From: DATAGF01 sp963834875
Lineage (GTDB): Bacteria; Actinomycetota; Thermoleophilia; Miltoncostaeales; Miltoncostaeaceae
Reading direction: 5' to 3'
Assembly: GCA_963834875.1 (NCBI GenBank)
Contig: CAWIDG010000022.1
Location: forward strand, 6,149-70,148
Length of the DNA stretch: 64,000 nucleotides
Shown here: positions 27,437-36,449 of the stretch, in pieces
Layout: every line of letters begins with the position of its first letter
Numbering within the stretch: the stretch's first letter is position 1
The notes under the pieces: model-generated
Databases searched by the model: none
Told to the model about the DNA's origin: nothing
What the model saw: only the letters and a program-made list of their open reading frames with translations
Position numbers and translations under genes: made by a program

Positions 27437-28849
27437 TCATCGGGGGTCGCCGGGCGTCCAGAGCTTCCCGGCGGGCGCCGGCTTCCCTGCGACGGCCGCC
27501 TCCTGCCCGCGTTGCGCATCGGGCGTCCAGAGGCGCTCGCGGGCCTCGGCCTGCTCCATCGGGATCGGCGTCGCGCCCCCGATGAGCACGTCCACGGCCT
27601 TCTTCAGCCGCAGGTCCTGGCGCAGCGCCTCCCAGCCCCCGGCCTGGCGCAGGTCCTGGAGGAGCCGCTCGGGCGCGCGGCCGGTCGCCTCGGCGTCGGC
27701 GCGCACCTGCTCCTCGACCTCCTCGTCGGAGACCTCGATGCCCTCGGCGTCGGCGACGGCCTCCACCACCAGCTCACGACGGATCGCGCTCTCGGCGTCC
27801 GGGCGCAGCTCCTCGACGATCTGCTCGAGGCTGCGGCCGGTCGCGGCGAGGTACTGCTCGAACTCCACGCCCTCCGGGAGCTGCTGGGCGGTCTGCTGGA
27901 GGATCGTCCCGATGCGCCGGTCGACCATCACCGCGGGGATGTCGACCGATGCGTTCGCGACGGCCGCGTCGATGACCATGCGCCGGAAGAGCTCGTCCAC
28001 CTCGGCCTCGGCGGCCTCGTCCAGCCGCCGCTGGACGTCGGCGCGCAGCTCGTCGAGGGTGTCGAACTCGCTCACGCCGATCGCGAGATCGTCGTCGAGC
28101 TCCGGCAGCTCCTTCTCCTGCACCTGCTTGACGGTGACCGTGTAGTCGACCGTCCTGCCGCGCAGCTCGTCGCGGCGGTCGGAGTCGCCGTAGGCGACGG
28201 GGAACTCGACCGACTCGCCCGCCGACATGCCGGCCAGGCGGGAGTCGAACTCGCCCACCAGGCGCCCCCCGCCGAGCTCCACGAGGTAGTCGCGGGCGCT
28301 CGCGTTGCGCAGCCGCTTCCCGTTGGACGAGCCGTCGAAGTCGATGACCAGGAAGTCACCCGTCCGGGCCGGGCGCTCCACCGGGACGAGGCGCGCCGCG
28401 CGCTCGCGCAGGGCCTGGAGCTGCTGGTCGAGCGCCTCCTCGGGGACCTGGGGCTCGGCCCGGCCGACCTCGAGCCCGGTGTACTCGCCCAGAACCGCCT
28501 TGGGCCGCACCTGGACCGTCGCCTTGAAGGTCAGCTCGCCGTCCTCGGGGACCTCCTCGAGGTCCAGCTCGGGGTCGTCGATCGGGACGACGCCGGCCTC
28601 GCTCACCGCCTCGGAGTACCAGCCGCCCAGCGCCCCCTTGAGCATCTCCTGCACCACGGCATCGCGGCCGACGCGCTGGACGATGACCTCGGCCGGCGCC
28701 TTCCCCGGCCGGAAGCCGGGCACGCGCACCTCGCGGCCGAGCTCGCGCACGGCCCGCTCCATCTGACGCCGGACCTCGTCCCCGGGGACAGCCACGTCGA
28801 GCCGGACACGGTTCTCCTCGAGGGGCGTGACCTCGGTCGTCAGCGCCAT
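27437..28849 (-). CDS. tig: Trigger factor
   Basis: 470 residues. Ribosome-bound chaperone and prolyl isomerase. N-terminal ribosome-docking loop VPGFRPGKAPAEVI (GFRxGKxP signature), FKBP domain around GDFLVIDFDGSSNGKRL, and a helical arm domain rich in Glu/Leu. The C-terminal tail contains LWTP twice (RLWTPDAQ and KLWTPGDPR). The ATG lies only 5 bases beyond the 3' end of tRNA-Leu, so after tRNA processing the message would be almost leaderless; the nearest GGAGG is inside the tRNA T-arm. It heads the tig-clpP-clpX unit. Confidence 0.95.
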   Translation of the reverse strand: MALTTEVTPLEENRVRLDVAVPGDEVRRQMERAVRELGREVRVPGFRPGKAPAEVIVQRVGRDAVVQEMLKGALGGWYSEAVSEAGVVPIDDPELDLEEVPEDGELTFKATVQVRPKAVLGEYTGLEVGRAEPQVPEEALDQQLQALRERAARLVPVERPARTGDFLVIDFDGSSNGKRLRNASARDYLVELGGGRLVGEFDSRLAGMSAGESVEFPVAYGDSDRRDELRGRTVDYTVTVKQVQEKELPELDDDLAIGVSEFDTLDELRADVQRRLDEAAEAEVDELFRRMVIDAAVANASVDIPAVMVDRRIGTILQQTAQQLPEGVEFEQYLAATGRSLEQIVEELRPDAESAIRRELVVEAVADAEGIEVSDEEVEEQVRADAEATGRAPERLLQDLRQAGGWEALRQDLRLKKAVDVLIGGATPIPMEQAEARERLWTPDAQRGQEAAVAGKPAPAGKLWTPGDPR

Positions 28850-28854
28850 GTCAG

Positions 28855-28936
28855 TGCGGGTGAGAGGACTCGAACCTCCAAGGGTTGCCCCACTAGGACC
28901 TAAACCTAGCGCGTATGCCAGTTCCGCCACACCCGC
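28855..28936 (-). tRNA. tRNA-Leu (TAG anticodon)
   Basis: 82 bases with a long variable arm. Acceptor GCGGGTG/CACCCGC, discriminator A, anticodon loop TTTAGGT (anticodon TAG), T-arm GGTTCGAGTCC. CCA not encoded. It lies 19 bases after tRNA-His and 5 bases before tig. Confidence 0.95.
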
Positions 28937-28955
28937 TCGAGATCCGGCCGTGAGG

Positions 28956-29029
28956 GGTGAGCGATGGGACTCGAACCCACGACCGCCTGGACCACAACCA
29001 GGAGCTCTACCAACTGAGCTACGCCCACC
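28956..29029 (-). tRNA. tRNA-His (GTG anticodon)
   Basis: Acceptor GTGGGCG/CGCTCAC with an extra 5' G (position -1) opposite discriminator C73, the histidine identity feature. Anticodon loop TTGTGGT (GTG). T-arm GGGTTCGAGTCCC. A TATGCT box at 29060-29065 on the minus strand may be its promoter. Confidence 0.95.
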
Positions 29030-29108
29030 ACGTATCGGGCCGGAGCCCGCGCCCGGCGGAGCATAGCGCGCCCGGCGGGGGCGCCGACCACCCCCGAGCC
29101 GCGGCCGG

Positions 29109-29114
29109 TAACGT
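29109..29114 (+). promoter_or_regulatory. -10 box for the cupin gene
   Basis: TAACGT seven bases before the ATG at 29122, with no ribosome site; suggests a leaderless transcript. Confidence 0.4.
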
Positions 29115-29121
29115 GCGTTGC

Positions 29122-29481
29122 ATGGGCTTGGTGAGGCGCCGCTCGGGCGACTGGAGCTGGGACGGGGTCGCCGCGCGCGAGTACGAGACGGGCGCCGAGC
29201 GCCACACGCTGATCGGCGCCGCCGAGGGCGCCCGGGACGTCGAGCTGCGCTACTTCCGCATCCCCGCCGGCGGCGCCTCGGCCCTCGAGAGCCACCACCA
29301 CGAGCACGCCATCCTCATCCTCCACGGGCGCGCCGAGGCGCTGCTCGGCGAGGAGGTCGCCGAGGTCGGCCCCGGCGACGCCGTGTTCGTCGCCTCGCAG
29401 GAGCCGCACCGGCTCACCGCGCTCGGCGACGAGCCGCTCGGGTTCCTCTGCACCGCCCTCGTCAACCGGGGCCGCCGATGA
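29122..29481 (+). CDS. Cupin-domain protein
   Basis: 119 residues, one beta-barrel cupin. Motif 1 SHHHEHAILILHGRAEALLG carries the metal-binding histidines (two or three His, Glu/Gln position modified), and motif 2 is PGDAVFVASQEPHRLTALG. Binds a metal ion, or acts as a sensor or small isomerase/dioxygenase; no specific function can be assigned. The stop overlaps the thioesterase start by 4 bases (ATGA). Confidence 0.85.
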   Translation: MGLVRRRSGDWSWDGVAAREYETGAERHTLIGAAEGARDVELRYFRIPAGGASALESHHHEHAILILHGRAEALLGEEVAEVGPGDAVFVASQEPHRLTALGDEPLGFLCTALVNRGRR

Positions 29482-29945
29482 GGGAGACCCTCGCGCCCGG
29501 GATCACGCACGAGCTGCGCTTCGTGGTCCCCGTGACGAAGACCGTGCCCCACCTCTACCCGGAGTCCCCCGGGTTCGCGGCGATGCCGGAGGTGCTCGCC
29601 ACGGGCTTCATGGTGGGGCTGGTCGAGTGGGCCTGCGTCAACGCGATCGCCCCCCACCTCGACGACGGCGAGATGTCCCTCGGCGTCCACGTCAACCTCA
29701 GCCACGACGCGGCCACCCCGCCCGGGCTCGAGGTGGCGGTGCGCGTGCGCCTGGAGGAGGTGGACGGCCGCCGGCTCACCTTCTCGGCGCAGGCCGACGA
29801 CGGCCGGGACCGCATCTGCAGCCGGGCGCCACGAGCGCTTCGTCGTCGACCGGGCCCGCTTCGAGGAGGGCGTGGCGCGCAAGCGAACGGGCCGCCGGAG
29901 GCCCGCGGGGCGGTCCGTCGCGTTCCGCTCGCCGCGCGACGCTAG
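29478..29945 (+). CDS. Hotdog-fold thioesterase (FlK-like), one frameshift
   Basis: Starts MRETLAPGITHELRFVV. Contains TVPHLYPESPGFAAMPEVLATGFMVGLVEWACV and GVHVNLSHDAATPPGLEV, typical of small hotdog thioesterases related to fluoroacetyl-CoA thioesterase. The frame breaks at about 29822 (extra C). In the other frame it resumes GRHERFVVDRARFEEGV, the expected C-terminal strand and helix, with the stop moved to 29986-29988, inside the convergent OsmC gene. Probably hydrolyses an acyl-CoA. The indel is probably a sequence error. Confidence 0.75.
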   Translation: MRETLAPGITHELRFVVPVTKTVPHLYPESPGFAAMPEVLATGFMVGLVEWACVNAIAPHLDDGEMSLGVHVNLSHDAATPPGLEVAVRVRLEEVDGRRLTFSAQADDGRDRICSRAPRALRRRPGPLRGGRGAQANGPPEARGAVRRVPLAARR

Positions 29946-30388
29946 TCCTGCAGCGTGGCCGTCACCTCGATGGCGATGTTGTCCGTGAGCGCGCTCGGAC
30001 ACGGGGCACCCCTGGCTCGGCCGCCTGGGCGGCCTCCTCGAAGGCGGCCTGGTCGAGGCCCGGGAACGATGCCGCGGACCTGATGCGCGAGCGCGTGATG
30101 TGGAACCCGCCACCCTCCTTCGGGTCGAGGGACACCGACGCGGCCACCTGCAGCCGCTCCGGGGGCGTCCCGGCGCTGGTGAGCCCGTGGGAAAGCGCCA
30201 TCGAGAAGCAGGAGGCGTGCGCGGCGGCGATCAGCTCCTCGGGGCTCGTGCGGCCGTCGGGGCTGCTCGGTGCGCGACGCCCACGTGACCGGGAGGATGA
30301 GCGGCCCCGCTGGAGACCAGCTCGAGGGTGCCGCCTGGCCCTCGGTGAGGGTCCCCGCCCAGCTCGCCTCGGCCCGTCGGTCGGCCAT
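29942..30388 (-). CDS. OsmC/Ohr-family peroxiredoxin, several frameshifts
   Basis: Reduces organic hydroperoxides with a cysteine pair. Reads MADRRAEASWAGTLTEGQ, then GGTLELVSSG, PVTWASRTEQPDGRTSPEELI, AAAHASCFSMALSHGL (first active-site Cys), HITRSRIRSAASFPGL and CPVSSALTDNIAIEVTATL (second Cys). These pieces lie in different frames. One deletion (near 30333) and four insertions (near 30304, 30260, 30011 and 29996) put them in one frame of about 147 residues, and the net change is a multiple of three. So many breaks in a short gene could also mean real decay. Confidence 0.7.
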   Translation of the reverse strand: MADRRAEASWAGTLTEGQAAPSSWSPAGPLILPVTWASRTEQPRRPHEPRGADRRRARLLLLDGAFPRAHQRRDAPGAAAGGRVGVPRPEGGWRVPHHALAHQVRGIVPGPRPGRLRGGRPGGRARGAPCPSALTDNIAIEVTATLQD

Positions 30389-30428
30389 GGCCACTCGTCC
30401 CCTTGGTCGCGTCCGGTGTCCGGCGAGC

Positions 30429-31440
30429 CTACGGCTCGACGACCACCTTGGTCGCCTCCCCCGAGCGCGCGAGACGGAACGCCTCGGCCACCTCGGCGAG
30501 CGGCAGCCGGTGTGAGACCAGCGTGGCGGCGTCAACCGCGCCCGATGCCAGCAGCGCCAGGGCGTCGCGCGTGTCGAAGGGCCCGGCCGAGTAGGTCGAA
30601 CTGGATGCTCACCTCGCGGAAGAAGACCGACCCGAGGTCGAGCCCCACGAGCTCGCCGGGCGGGGTCGGCGCGAAGAGCTGGACCACGCCGCCCGGGCCG
30701 GCGAGGTGGAGGGCGCCGGCGATCGCCTCCCGGTTGGTTGTACAGACAAAGACCTGGTCGGCGAGCCCCCCGCCCAGGGCGGCGCGCACTCCGTCCGGCT
30801 CTGGGCCGGCGAGCGCCGTGGCGCCGGCGGCCTCGGCCAGGGCGCGCCGGTCGGCGCGCGGCTCCACGGCGGCGACCGCAGCCGCGCCCGCCGTCCGGGC
30901 GGCGCGGATCTCCAACAGCCCCATCGCGCCGGCGCCCACGACGGCGACGCGCGACCCGGGCCCGACCCCCGCCCAGCGCTGGCCGCGGACCACGCAGGCG
31001 AGCGGCTCGATGAGCGTGGCCGCCCAGTCGGGCAGCGTGTCGGGCAGGGCGAGCACGTCGGCGCGGGCGTTCTCCGCCGGCACCCGGACCAGCTGGGCCA
31101 GGCCGCCGGGGTCGATCCGGGTGCGCCGGAAGGCCGGGCACAGCGTGTGGCGCCCGGCGCGACAGAGGGCGCAGGTCATGCACGGGACGTGGTGGTGCAC
31201 GAACACGCGCTCGCCGACGGCGAAGGGGGCGCCCGCGCCCGCCTGCACCACCTCGCCCGCCGGCTCGTGCCCCAGCACCAGCGGGGCCCGCGGGTCCTGG
31301 TACCAGGCCATGAGGTCGCTGCCGCAGAGGCCGCAGGCGCGCACCCGCACGACCAGCTCGCCCGGCCCCGCGACCGGGTCGGGGCGCTCCTCGACCGTGA
31401 TCCGGCCGCCGCCGTGGTAGACCGCCGCGCGCACCGCCAC
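30429..31440 (-). CDS. Zinc-dependent alcohol/polyol dehydrogenase, one frameshift
   Basis: Medium-chain dehydrogenase of about 336 residues after repair. Catalytic zinc ligands are in CGLCGSDL and GHEPAGEV, and the structural zinc site is CMTCALCRAGRHTLC. The NAD(P) fold has VAVVGAGAMGLLEI. After VSIQF an extra base near 30595 shifts the frame. The remaining part reads YSAGPFDTRDALALLASGA and ends EATKVVVEP, the normal C-terminus. Closest in layout to sorbitol, threonine or glucose dehydrogenase types. Substrate unknown. Confidence 0.85.
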
Positions 31441-31603
31441 AGCCTACGGGCGGCCGCGCGGGCGACTTCTGCCCTCCCCCGAGCGCCAGCCGGTCGGCGC
31501 GCGGGTGGCGCTGTCGTCGATGGTCGCGACGCTGGCGATCGCCCTGCCTCCTCGGTTGCCGGCGACTCTCACTCCCCGGAGGCCGCCAGGCACCCCTCCG
31601 GCA

Positions 31604-32782
31604 TCAGGAGAAGGCGGACATCCCGGTGATCTCGCGCCCCACGATGAGGGCGTGGACGACGTCGGTGCCCTCGACCGTCGCCGTCACCTCCACGTCCCCG
31701 AGATGGCGTGCGACGTCGTACTCGAGCAGCAGCCCGTTGCCGCCCAGCAGGTCCCGCGCCTCCCCGACGACGGCCCGGGCCCGCGCGGCGTTGTGCATCT
31801 TCGCGAGGCTCGCCATCGCGGGCGTCAGCTCCCCGCGCGAGACGAGCTCGGCGAGGCGCAGGCAGATCAGGCGCATGGCCGTGACCTCGGCGAGCATCTT
31901 GGCCAGGCGGTACTGGGTGATCTGGTAACCGCCGATCGGCGTCCCGAACTGCTCGCGCCCGAGCGCGTAGTCGACGGCCGCCTCGTATGCGGCCACCGCA
32001 TGGCCGAGCGCGGCCCAGGCGATGCCGGGCCGAGCGGCGGCGAGCACCCGCGCGGCGTCGTCGAAGGTCACCGCGTTCGCCAGCCGGTTCTCCGCCGGCA
32101 CCCGCACGTCGCTCAGGGTCACGTCGGCCTGCCAGGACGCACGCTTGGCGATCTTGCCGGTGATGAGCCGGGACTCGACGCCGGGCGTGCCCTTCTCCAC
32201 GACGTAGGCGCCCACGTCGCCTGAGGCGTCGCGGGCCCAGACGAGCATGAGGTCGGCGAAGGTGGCGTTGCCGATCCAGCGCTTCGCGCCGTCGATGACG
32301 TAGCCGCCGCCCAGCCGCCGCACCCGCGTCTCCAGCGAGACGGCGTCCGATCCGTGCTTCGGCTCCGTCAGCGCGAAGGCGCCCACGGCCTCGAGCCGCG
32401 CCATCGCCGGGAGCCAGCGCGCCTTCTGCTCCTCGGAGCCGAGCAGGCCGATCGCCGTCATCGCCAGGCCGGAGTGGACCCCGTGGAAGGTGCTGACGCT
32501 GCCGTCCCCGCGCGCGAGCTCCATCGACACCAGCCCCGCCGCGAGCGGGCTCAGGCCGGGGCAGCCATAGCCCTCGATGGTCCCCCCGCAGACGCCGAGG
32601 GGCGCGAGCTTCGGGATCAGCTCGAACGGGAACTCGGCCCGCTCCCAGAAGCCGTTGATGACGGGCCGCACCTCCTCGTCGGAGAAGCGGCGCACCCGGT
32701 CGCGCACGGCACGCTCGCCGTCGCCCAGGAGGTCGTCGGTGAGGTAGATGTCGCTGCCGTCGAGCGATGGCGCCGTCGCCAC
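31604..32782 (-). CDS. Acyl-CoA dehydrogenase, glutaryl-CoA dehydrogenase-like
   Basis: 392 residues; FAD enzyme of acyl-CoA oxidation. FAD/substrate motifs are GAFALTEPKHGSDAVS and AKRWIGNATFADLMLVWARD. The C-terminal catalytic glutamate is in TVEGTDVVHALIVGREITG, which resembles the glutaryl-CoA dehydrogenase ending YEGTHDIHALILGRAITG. The conserved GTPGVESRLI segment also matches that group. Whether it decarboxylates cannot be read from sequence. It starts 9 bases after the birA stop, on the same strand, so it may be the last gene of the biotin operon. Confidence 0.88.
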   Translation of the reverse strand: MATAPSLDGSDIYLTDDLLGDGERAVRDRVRRFSDEEVRPVINGFWERAEFPFELIPKLAPLGVCGGTIEGYGCPGLSPLAAGLVSMELARGDGSVSTFHGVHSGLAMTAIGLLGSEEQKARWLPAMARLEAVGAFALTEPKHGSDAVSLETRVRRLGGGYVIDGAKRWIGNATFADLMLVWARDASGDVGAYVVEKGTPGVESRLITGKIAKRASWQADVTLSDVRVPAENRLANAVTFDDAARVLAAARPGIAWAALGHAVAAYEAAVDYALGREQFGTPIGGYQITQYRLAKMLAEVTAMRLICLRLAELVSRGELTPAMASLAKMHNAARARAVVGEARDLLGGNGLLLEYDVARHLGDVEVTATVEGTDVVHALIVGREITGMSAFS

Positions 32783-32791
32783 GGGCTGAAC

Positions 32792-33760
32792 CTACCCCGC
32801 TGGCGCCGGGCCGACGCGCACCACCTCGCCCGCGCCGAGCAGGCGATCCCCGGCGGCCGTCCGCACGCGCAATCGCCCGAGGGCATCGGTCCCGGCGCAC
32901 TCCCCCGCCACCTCCTCGCCGGCGAGGCTCACGACCACCTGGCGGCCGCGCAGGGCGTCGCGCCCGGCGTACGCGTCCAGGATCGCCCGAGGGCCCTCCT
33001 CGACCCACTCGGCGTAGCGCCGGCCGAGCGCGCCAAGCAGGTCCACCAGCAGGTCGGCCCGGCGCGGCGGCGCGCCGGCGTCCGACAGCGCGCCGGCCTC
33101 CCAGCGGGCGTCGTCCAGCGCCGGGGCCGACCGCACGTTCACCCCGATCCCTGCCACGGCCCACTGCACCCGTTCCTGGTCGGCCGACATCTCGCACAGG
33201 ATCCCCGCCACCTTGCGCCCGCCGATCAGGACGTCGTTGGGCCAGACGATCCGCGCGTCCGGCCCGAGGCCCTCGGCCGTCGCGGCGGCGGCGACGATCG
33301 GAAGGAGCCCGGCGTCCACCGGCGGCACCTCCGGGCGCAGCAGCACCGAGACCAGCAGCGCGTGGCCGGCCGCGGCCACCCACGGGCGCCCGCGCCGCCC
33401 CCGGCCGGCCCGCTGGCGGTCGGCGCCGACGACGAGCCCCTCCGGGGCCCCGCCGCGCGCGCGGTCGATCGCCTCGTCGTTCGTGGAGCCGGTCTCGGCC
33501 AGCCACACCACCGGCCCGGCCAAGGGCGGGCCGAGGCGCGGCGCCACGAGCATCGGGACGACCGGGTCGGCGTCCTCGTCGAGGCGGTAGCCGTCCGGCC
33601 CGCCGTGGACGCCCAGGCCGTCGCGCCGCAGCGCCTCGACGTGGCGGTGCACCGCGGCCCTCGAGCAGCCGAGCTCGGCCGCCAGCGCCTCGCCCGAGAC
33701 CCCGGCCGCGCCGGCGCCCACGAGCGCGGCGAGGACCCGCTCCCTGCGCTCGGAGGTCAG
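32792..33760 (-). CDS. birA: Biotin-[acetyl-CoA-carboxylase] ligase with repressor domain
   Basis: 322 residues. N-terminal winged helix (RVLAALVGAGAAGVSGEALA, LGCSRAAVHRHVEALR) makes this a BirA-type repressor as well as a ligase. Catalytic domain: WLAETGSTNDEAI, the biotinyl-AMP loop QRAGRGRRGRPW, WPNDVLIGGRKVAGILCE and GIGVNV. CTG at 33760 overlaps the stop of the preceding gene as CTGA and preserves the first HTH helix. The first alternative GTG lies well inside that helix. Expected to attach biotin to carboxylases and to repress the upstream bio operon. Confidence 0.93.
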   Translation of the reverse strand: MTSERRERVLAALVGAGAAGVSGEALAAELGCSRAAVHRHVEALRRDGLGVHGGPDGYRLDEDADPVVPMLVAPRLGPPLAGPVVWLAETGSTNDEAIDRARGGAPEGLVVGADRQRAGRGRRGRPWVAAAGHALLVSVLLRPEVPPVDAGLLPIVAAAATAEGLGPDARIVWPNDVLIGGRKVAGILCEMSADQERVQWAVAGIGVNVRSAPALDDARWEAGALSDAGAPPRRADLLVDLLGALGRRYAEWVEEGPRAILDAYAGRDALRGRQVVVSLAGEEVAGECAGTDALGRLRVRTAAGDRLLGAGEVVRVGPAPAG

Positions 33761-34447
33761 GTCGCCGACAGCGTCCCCTCCTCGCGCAGGCGCTCGGCCT
33801 CGAGGCGGCTCGGCCGCCCACTCGCGGGCGCGCTCCTCGCGGGCGTCGGTCGCCTCCTGGGCCTCGCGCACGGCGTCGCCCCAGCCCTCCTCGGCCCAGC
33901 GGTCGAGCAGCGTGCGGACGTACCGCGCATGGTGGCTCTCGTCGGCGATGATCTCGGCGATCCGCTCGGCGACGACCGGGTCGGCCTGCTCGAAGGTGCG
34001 CCGGTGCGCTTCGAACGACACGAGCGCCCGGCTCTCCACGGCCTGGAAGAGGGTCAGGATCGGGATCACCCGGTCGAGCCCGACGGTCTCGCCGCGCCTG
34101 GGAAGGATCTCCTCGATGTCGTTCAGCGTGTCGACGATCAGCCGGCCCCCGATCGTGATGTGGTCGGGCTCGTCCGGCGGGTCGAAGGGCTCGACGCCGA
34201 GGCGCCGCATGATCTCGGCGAAGTAGGCGCCGTGCTTCTCCTCGTCGGCGGCGTGCCGCGCGAACTTCCTCGCGAGATCCGGGTCGTCGACCGTCTCGGA
34301 CAGCACGCGCAGCTCCTCGGCGCCCTGGAGCTCGGCGCAGCGGAAGCTGTTGATCATCTCGATCCGCTTGGCGGACGACAGGCCCGACAGGAAGCCGGCG
34401 TACTCCTCCGGCGTCTGCAGCACGTGTGCGGCGTCAGTGGGGTCCAC
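33757..34447 (-). CDS. Ferritin-like di-iron protein in the biotin operon, one frameshift
   Basis: About 229 residues from GTG 34447 with GGAGAGGAG upstream. A four-helix bundle with a full di-iron ligand set: E39 (FRCAELQG), E69xxH72 (ADEEKHG), E138 (FQAVESR) and E170xxH173 (ADESHHA). A C-terminal charged helix follows. The last part needs removal of one base near 33808, after which it reads LEAERLREEGTLSAT and stops at 33757; without that the ORF runs on into BirA. It lies between bioD (14-base overlap) and birA (CTGA overlap), so it is translated with the biotin genes. The activity is unknown; an oxygen-dependent step or iron handling are both possible. Confidence 0.85.
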
Positions 34448-35232
34448 GGGCGGTGCTCCTCTCCTGGGTATGGGACGCGAGCGCGGCGAGCCGGGCCTCG
34501 CCGTCGCGCCGGAACCGCGCCGGCGAGAAGGTCCCGCCGAGCAGTGGGTCGAGCCCGGCCGGGCCGATCTCGGCGAGCGTCCCGGCCCGGCCCGCCTCGA
34601 CGTCGATCTCCGGGTCGTGGGGGATGGCCCCCAGCAGCGGGACCGGCGTGAGCCGCGCGAGGGCCGGCGGGTTGGTGAGCGCGTCGAGCCCGGGCTCCGC
34701 GGGATGGCCGCAGATGACGACCCCCAGCACGGTCAGGCCCGCGCCGGTGCAGGGCCTCGAGCGTCAGGAGCGTGTGGTTGAGGGTCCCCAGCCCCGGCCG
34801 GGCGGCGACCACCACCGGCAGGCCCAGCAGCGACGCCAGGCCTGCCATGTCAACGCCGTCCGAGAACGGCACGAGCGCGCCGCCGGCGCCCTCGACCAGC
34901 ACGAGGTCGTGCCGCTCCGCCAGGTCGTTGTATGAGCGTGCAACGACCTGGGGGTCGAGGCGCCGGCCCTCCAGGGACGCGGCCACCGACGGCGCCAGCG
35001 GCGCCTGGAGACGGTAGGGGCAGATCGCCTCGGGCGGCTCGTCGAGCCCGATCAGCGCGGCGACGAACTCGGCATCGCCGGTGATCGTCCCGTCGTCGCC
35101 GGTCTGGGCCGGCTTGAGGACGGCCGGGTCGCGCCCCCGCGCCCGGGCGGCGAGGGCGATGGAGGCCGTCACGACCGTCTTGCCGACACCGGTGTCCGTC
35201 CCCATCACGAAGATGCCGGGCTCCTCGAGCAT
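34434..35232 (-). CDS. bioD: Dethiobiotin synthetase, one frameshift
   Basis: About 265 residues after repair. Carboxylates diaminopelargonate to dethiobiotin with ATP. P-loop GTDTGVGKTVVTAS; catalytic lysine in AVLKPAQTGDD; VLVEGAGGALVPF. An extra base in a C-run at 34738-34740 breaks the frame. The other frame continues LTVLGVVICGHPAEPGLDAL, then PLLGAIPHDPEIDV. Start and bioF stop overlap as TGATG. Confidence 0.93.
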
Positions 35233-36449
35233 CACGCCTCCGCCGCGTGGTTGCGTGCGCGAGCAACCGACGCGGCCGGCACCAGGTTGCGTGCGTCGGC
35301 AAGCGCCTCGAGCGCCCAGTCGATGTGGCGGTCCTCGTGGGTCGCCATGACGGTCAGGCGCAGGCGCGCGGTGCCCGGCGGGACCGACGGCGGCCGGATG
35401 GCCGGCGCCCAGACCCGCGCCCGGCGCAGCGACGCCCCGACGGCGAGGGCGTCGGCCGACTCGCCGACGAGGACGCCGACGACCGCCGAGTCGGTGGGCA
35501 GCACCGTGTACCCCAGGGCCCGCGCTCCCTCGACGAGGCGCGCCACGAGCGCGCGCAGGCGGGCGCGCCGCTCGGGCTGGTCGCGCACGAGGTCCAGGGC
35601 CGCGAGCGCCGCGCCGGCCGCCGCCGGCGCGAGCGCGGTCGTGAAGACGAAGCCGCGGTCGCGGGTGCGCAGGTAGTCGCAGAGGTCGCGGTCGCCGGCC
35701 ACGTAGCCGCCCTGGGCGCCGAGGGCCTTGGAGAGGGTCCCCATCACGACGGGCACGCGGCCCTCCAGGCCGAAGTGCTCCAGGGCACCGGCCCCGGTGC
35801 TGCCGAGCACCCCCGTGGCGTGGGCCTCGTCGACCATCAGCATGCAGCCGTGGCGATCGGCGACTTCCACGATCGCGGGAAGGGGGGCGAGATCGCCGTC
35901 CATGGAGAAGACCGTGTCGGTGACGATCAGCCGCCGCCGCCGCGGCCCCGCGGCGCGGAGGGCCGACTCCAGGGCCTCCGCGTCGGAGTGCGGGTAGCGC
36001 ACGACCTCGGCGCCCGACAGACGGCAGCCGTCGATGAGGCTGGCGTGGTTGAGCTCGTCGGAGAGGACGACGTCGCCCCGACCGACCAGCGCCGGGATCG
36101 TGCCGACGTTCGCCTGGAACCCGGTCGGGAAGACCAGCGCGTCCTCGCAGCGCTTGAGCGCGGCGATCCGCTCCTCGAGGCGGCGGTGCAGGTCGAGGCT
36201 GCCGGTGACGAGGCGCGAGGCGCCAGCGCCGGCGCCGTACTCCTCCAGCGCGGCGCGGGCGCCGGCCACGACCGCCGGGTCGTTGGCGAGCCCGAGGTAG
36301 TTGTTGGACGCGAGCAGGAGGTGAGGGACGCCGTCGATCTCGACCTCGGGGTCGGGCGCGCCCTGGCAGTAGGTCAGGACCCGCAGCAGGTCGCGGTCGG
36401 CGAGGTCGGCGAGCGCCTCCGGCAGCCAGTCGAGGCCCGTGCGGCTCAT
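35232..36449 (-). CDS. bioF: 8-amino-7-oxononanoate synthase
   Basis: 405 residues, PLP enzyme. Condenses pimeloyl-ACP/CoA with alanine. SNNYLGLANDP at the start, GAGASRLVTGSLDLHRRLE, DELNHASLIDGCRLSG, DEAHATGVLG, and the PLP lysine in GTLSKALGAQGG. Four-base overlap with bioA and one-base overlap with bioD. Confidence 0.97.
   Translation of the reverse strand: MSRTGLDWLPEALADLADRDLLRVLTYCQGAPDPEVEIDGVPHLLLASNNYLGLANDPAVVAGARAALEEYGAGAGASRLVTGSLDLHRRLEERIAALKRCEDALVFPTGFQANVGTIPALVGRGDVVLSDELNHASLIDGCRLSGAEVVRYPHSDAEALESALRAAGPRRRRLIVTDTVFSMDGDLAPLPAIVEVADRHGCMLMVDEAHATGVLGSTGAGALEHFGLEGRVPVVMGTLSKALGAQGGYVAGDRDLCDYLRTRDRGFVFTTALAPAAAGAALAALDLVRDQPERRARLRALVARLVEGARALGYTVLPTDSAVVGVLVGESADALAVGASLRRARVWAPAIRPPSVPPGTARLRLTVMATHEDRHIDWALEALADARNLVPAASVARARNHAAEA

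Noticed and set aside
30270..31629. Plus-strand ORFs opposite the zinc dehydrogenase
   Set aside because: Shadow frames of the minus-strand dehydrogenase, which has clear zinc and NAD motifs.
32792..34447. Natural fusion of the di-iron protein to BirA
   Set aside because: Removing one base near 33808 restores a normal helix and a stop that overlaps a CTG start of BirA; the linker in the fused frame is low-complexity.
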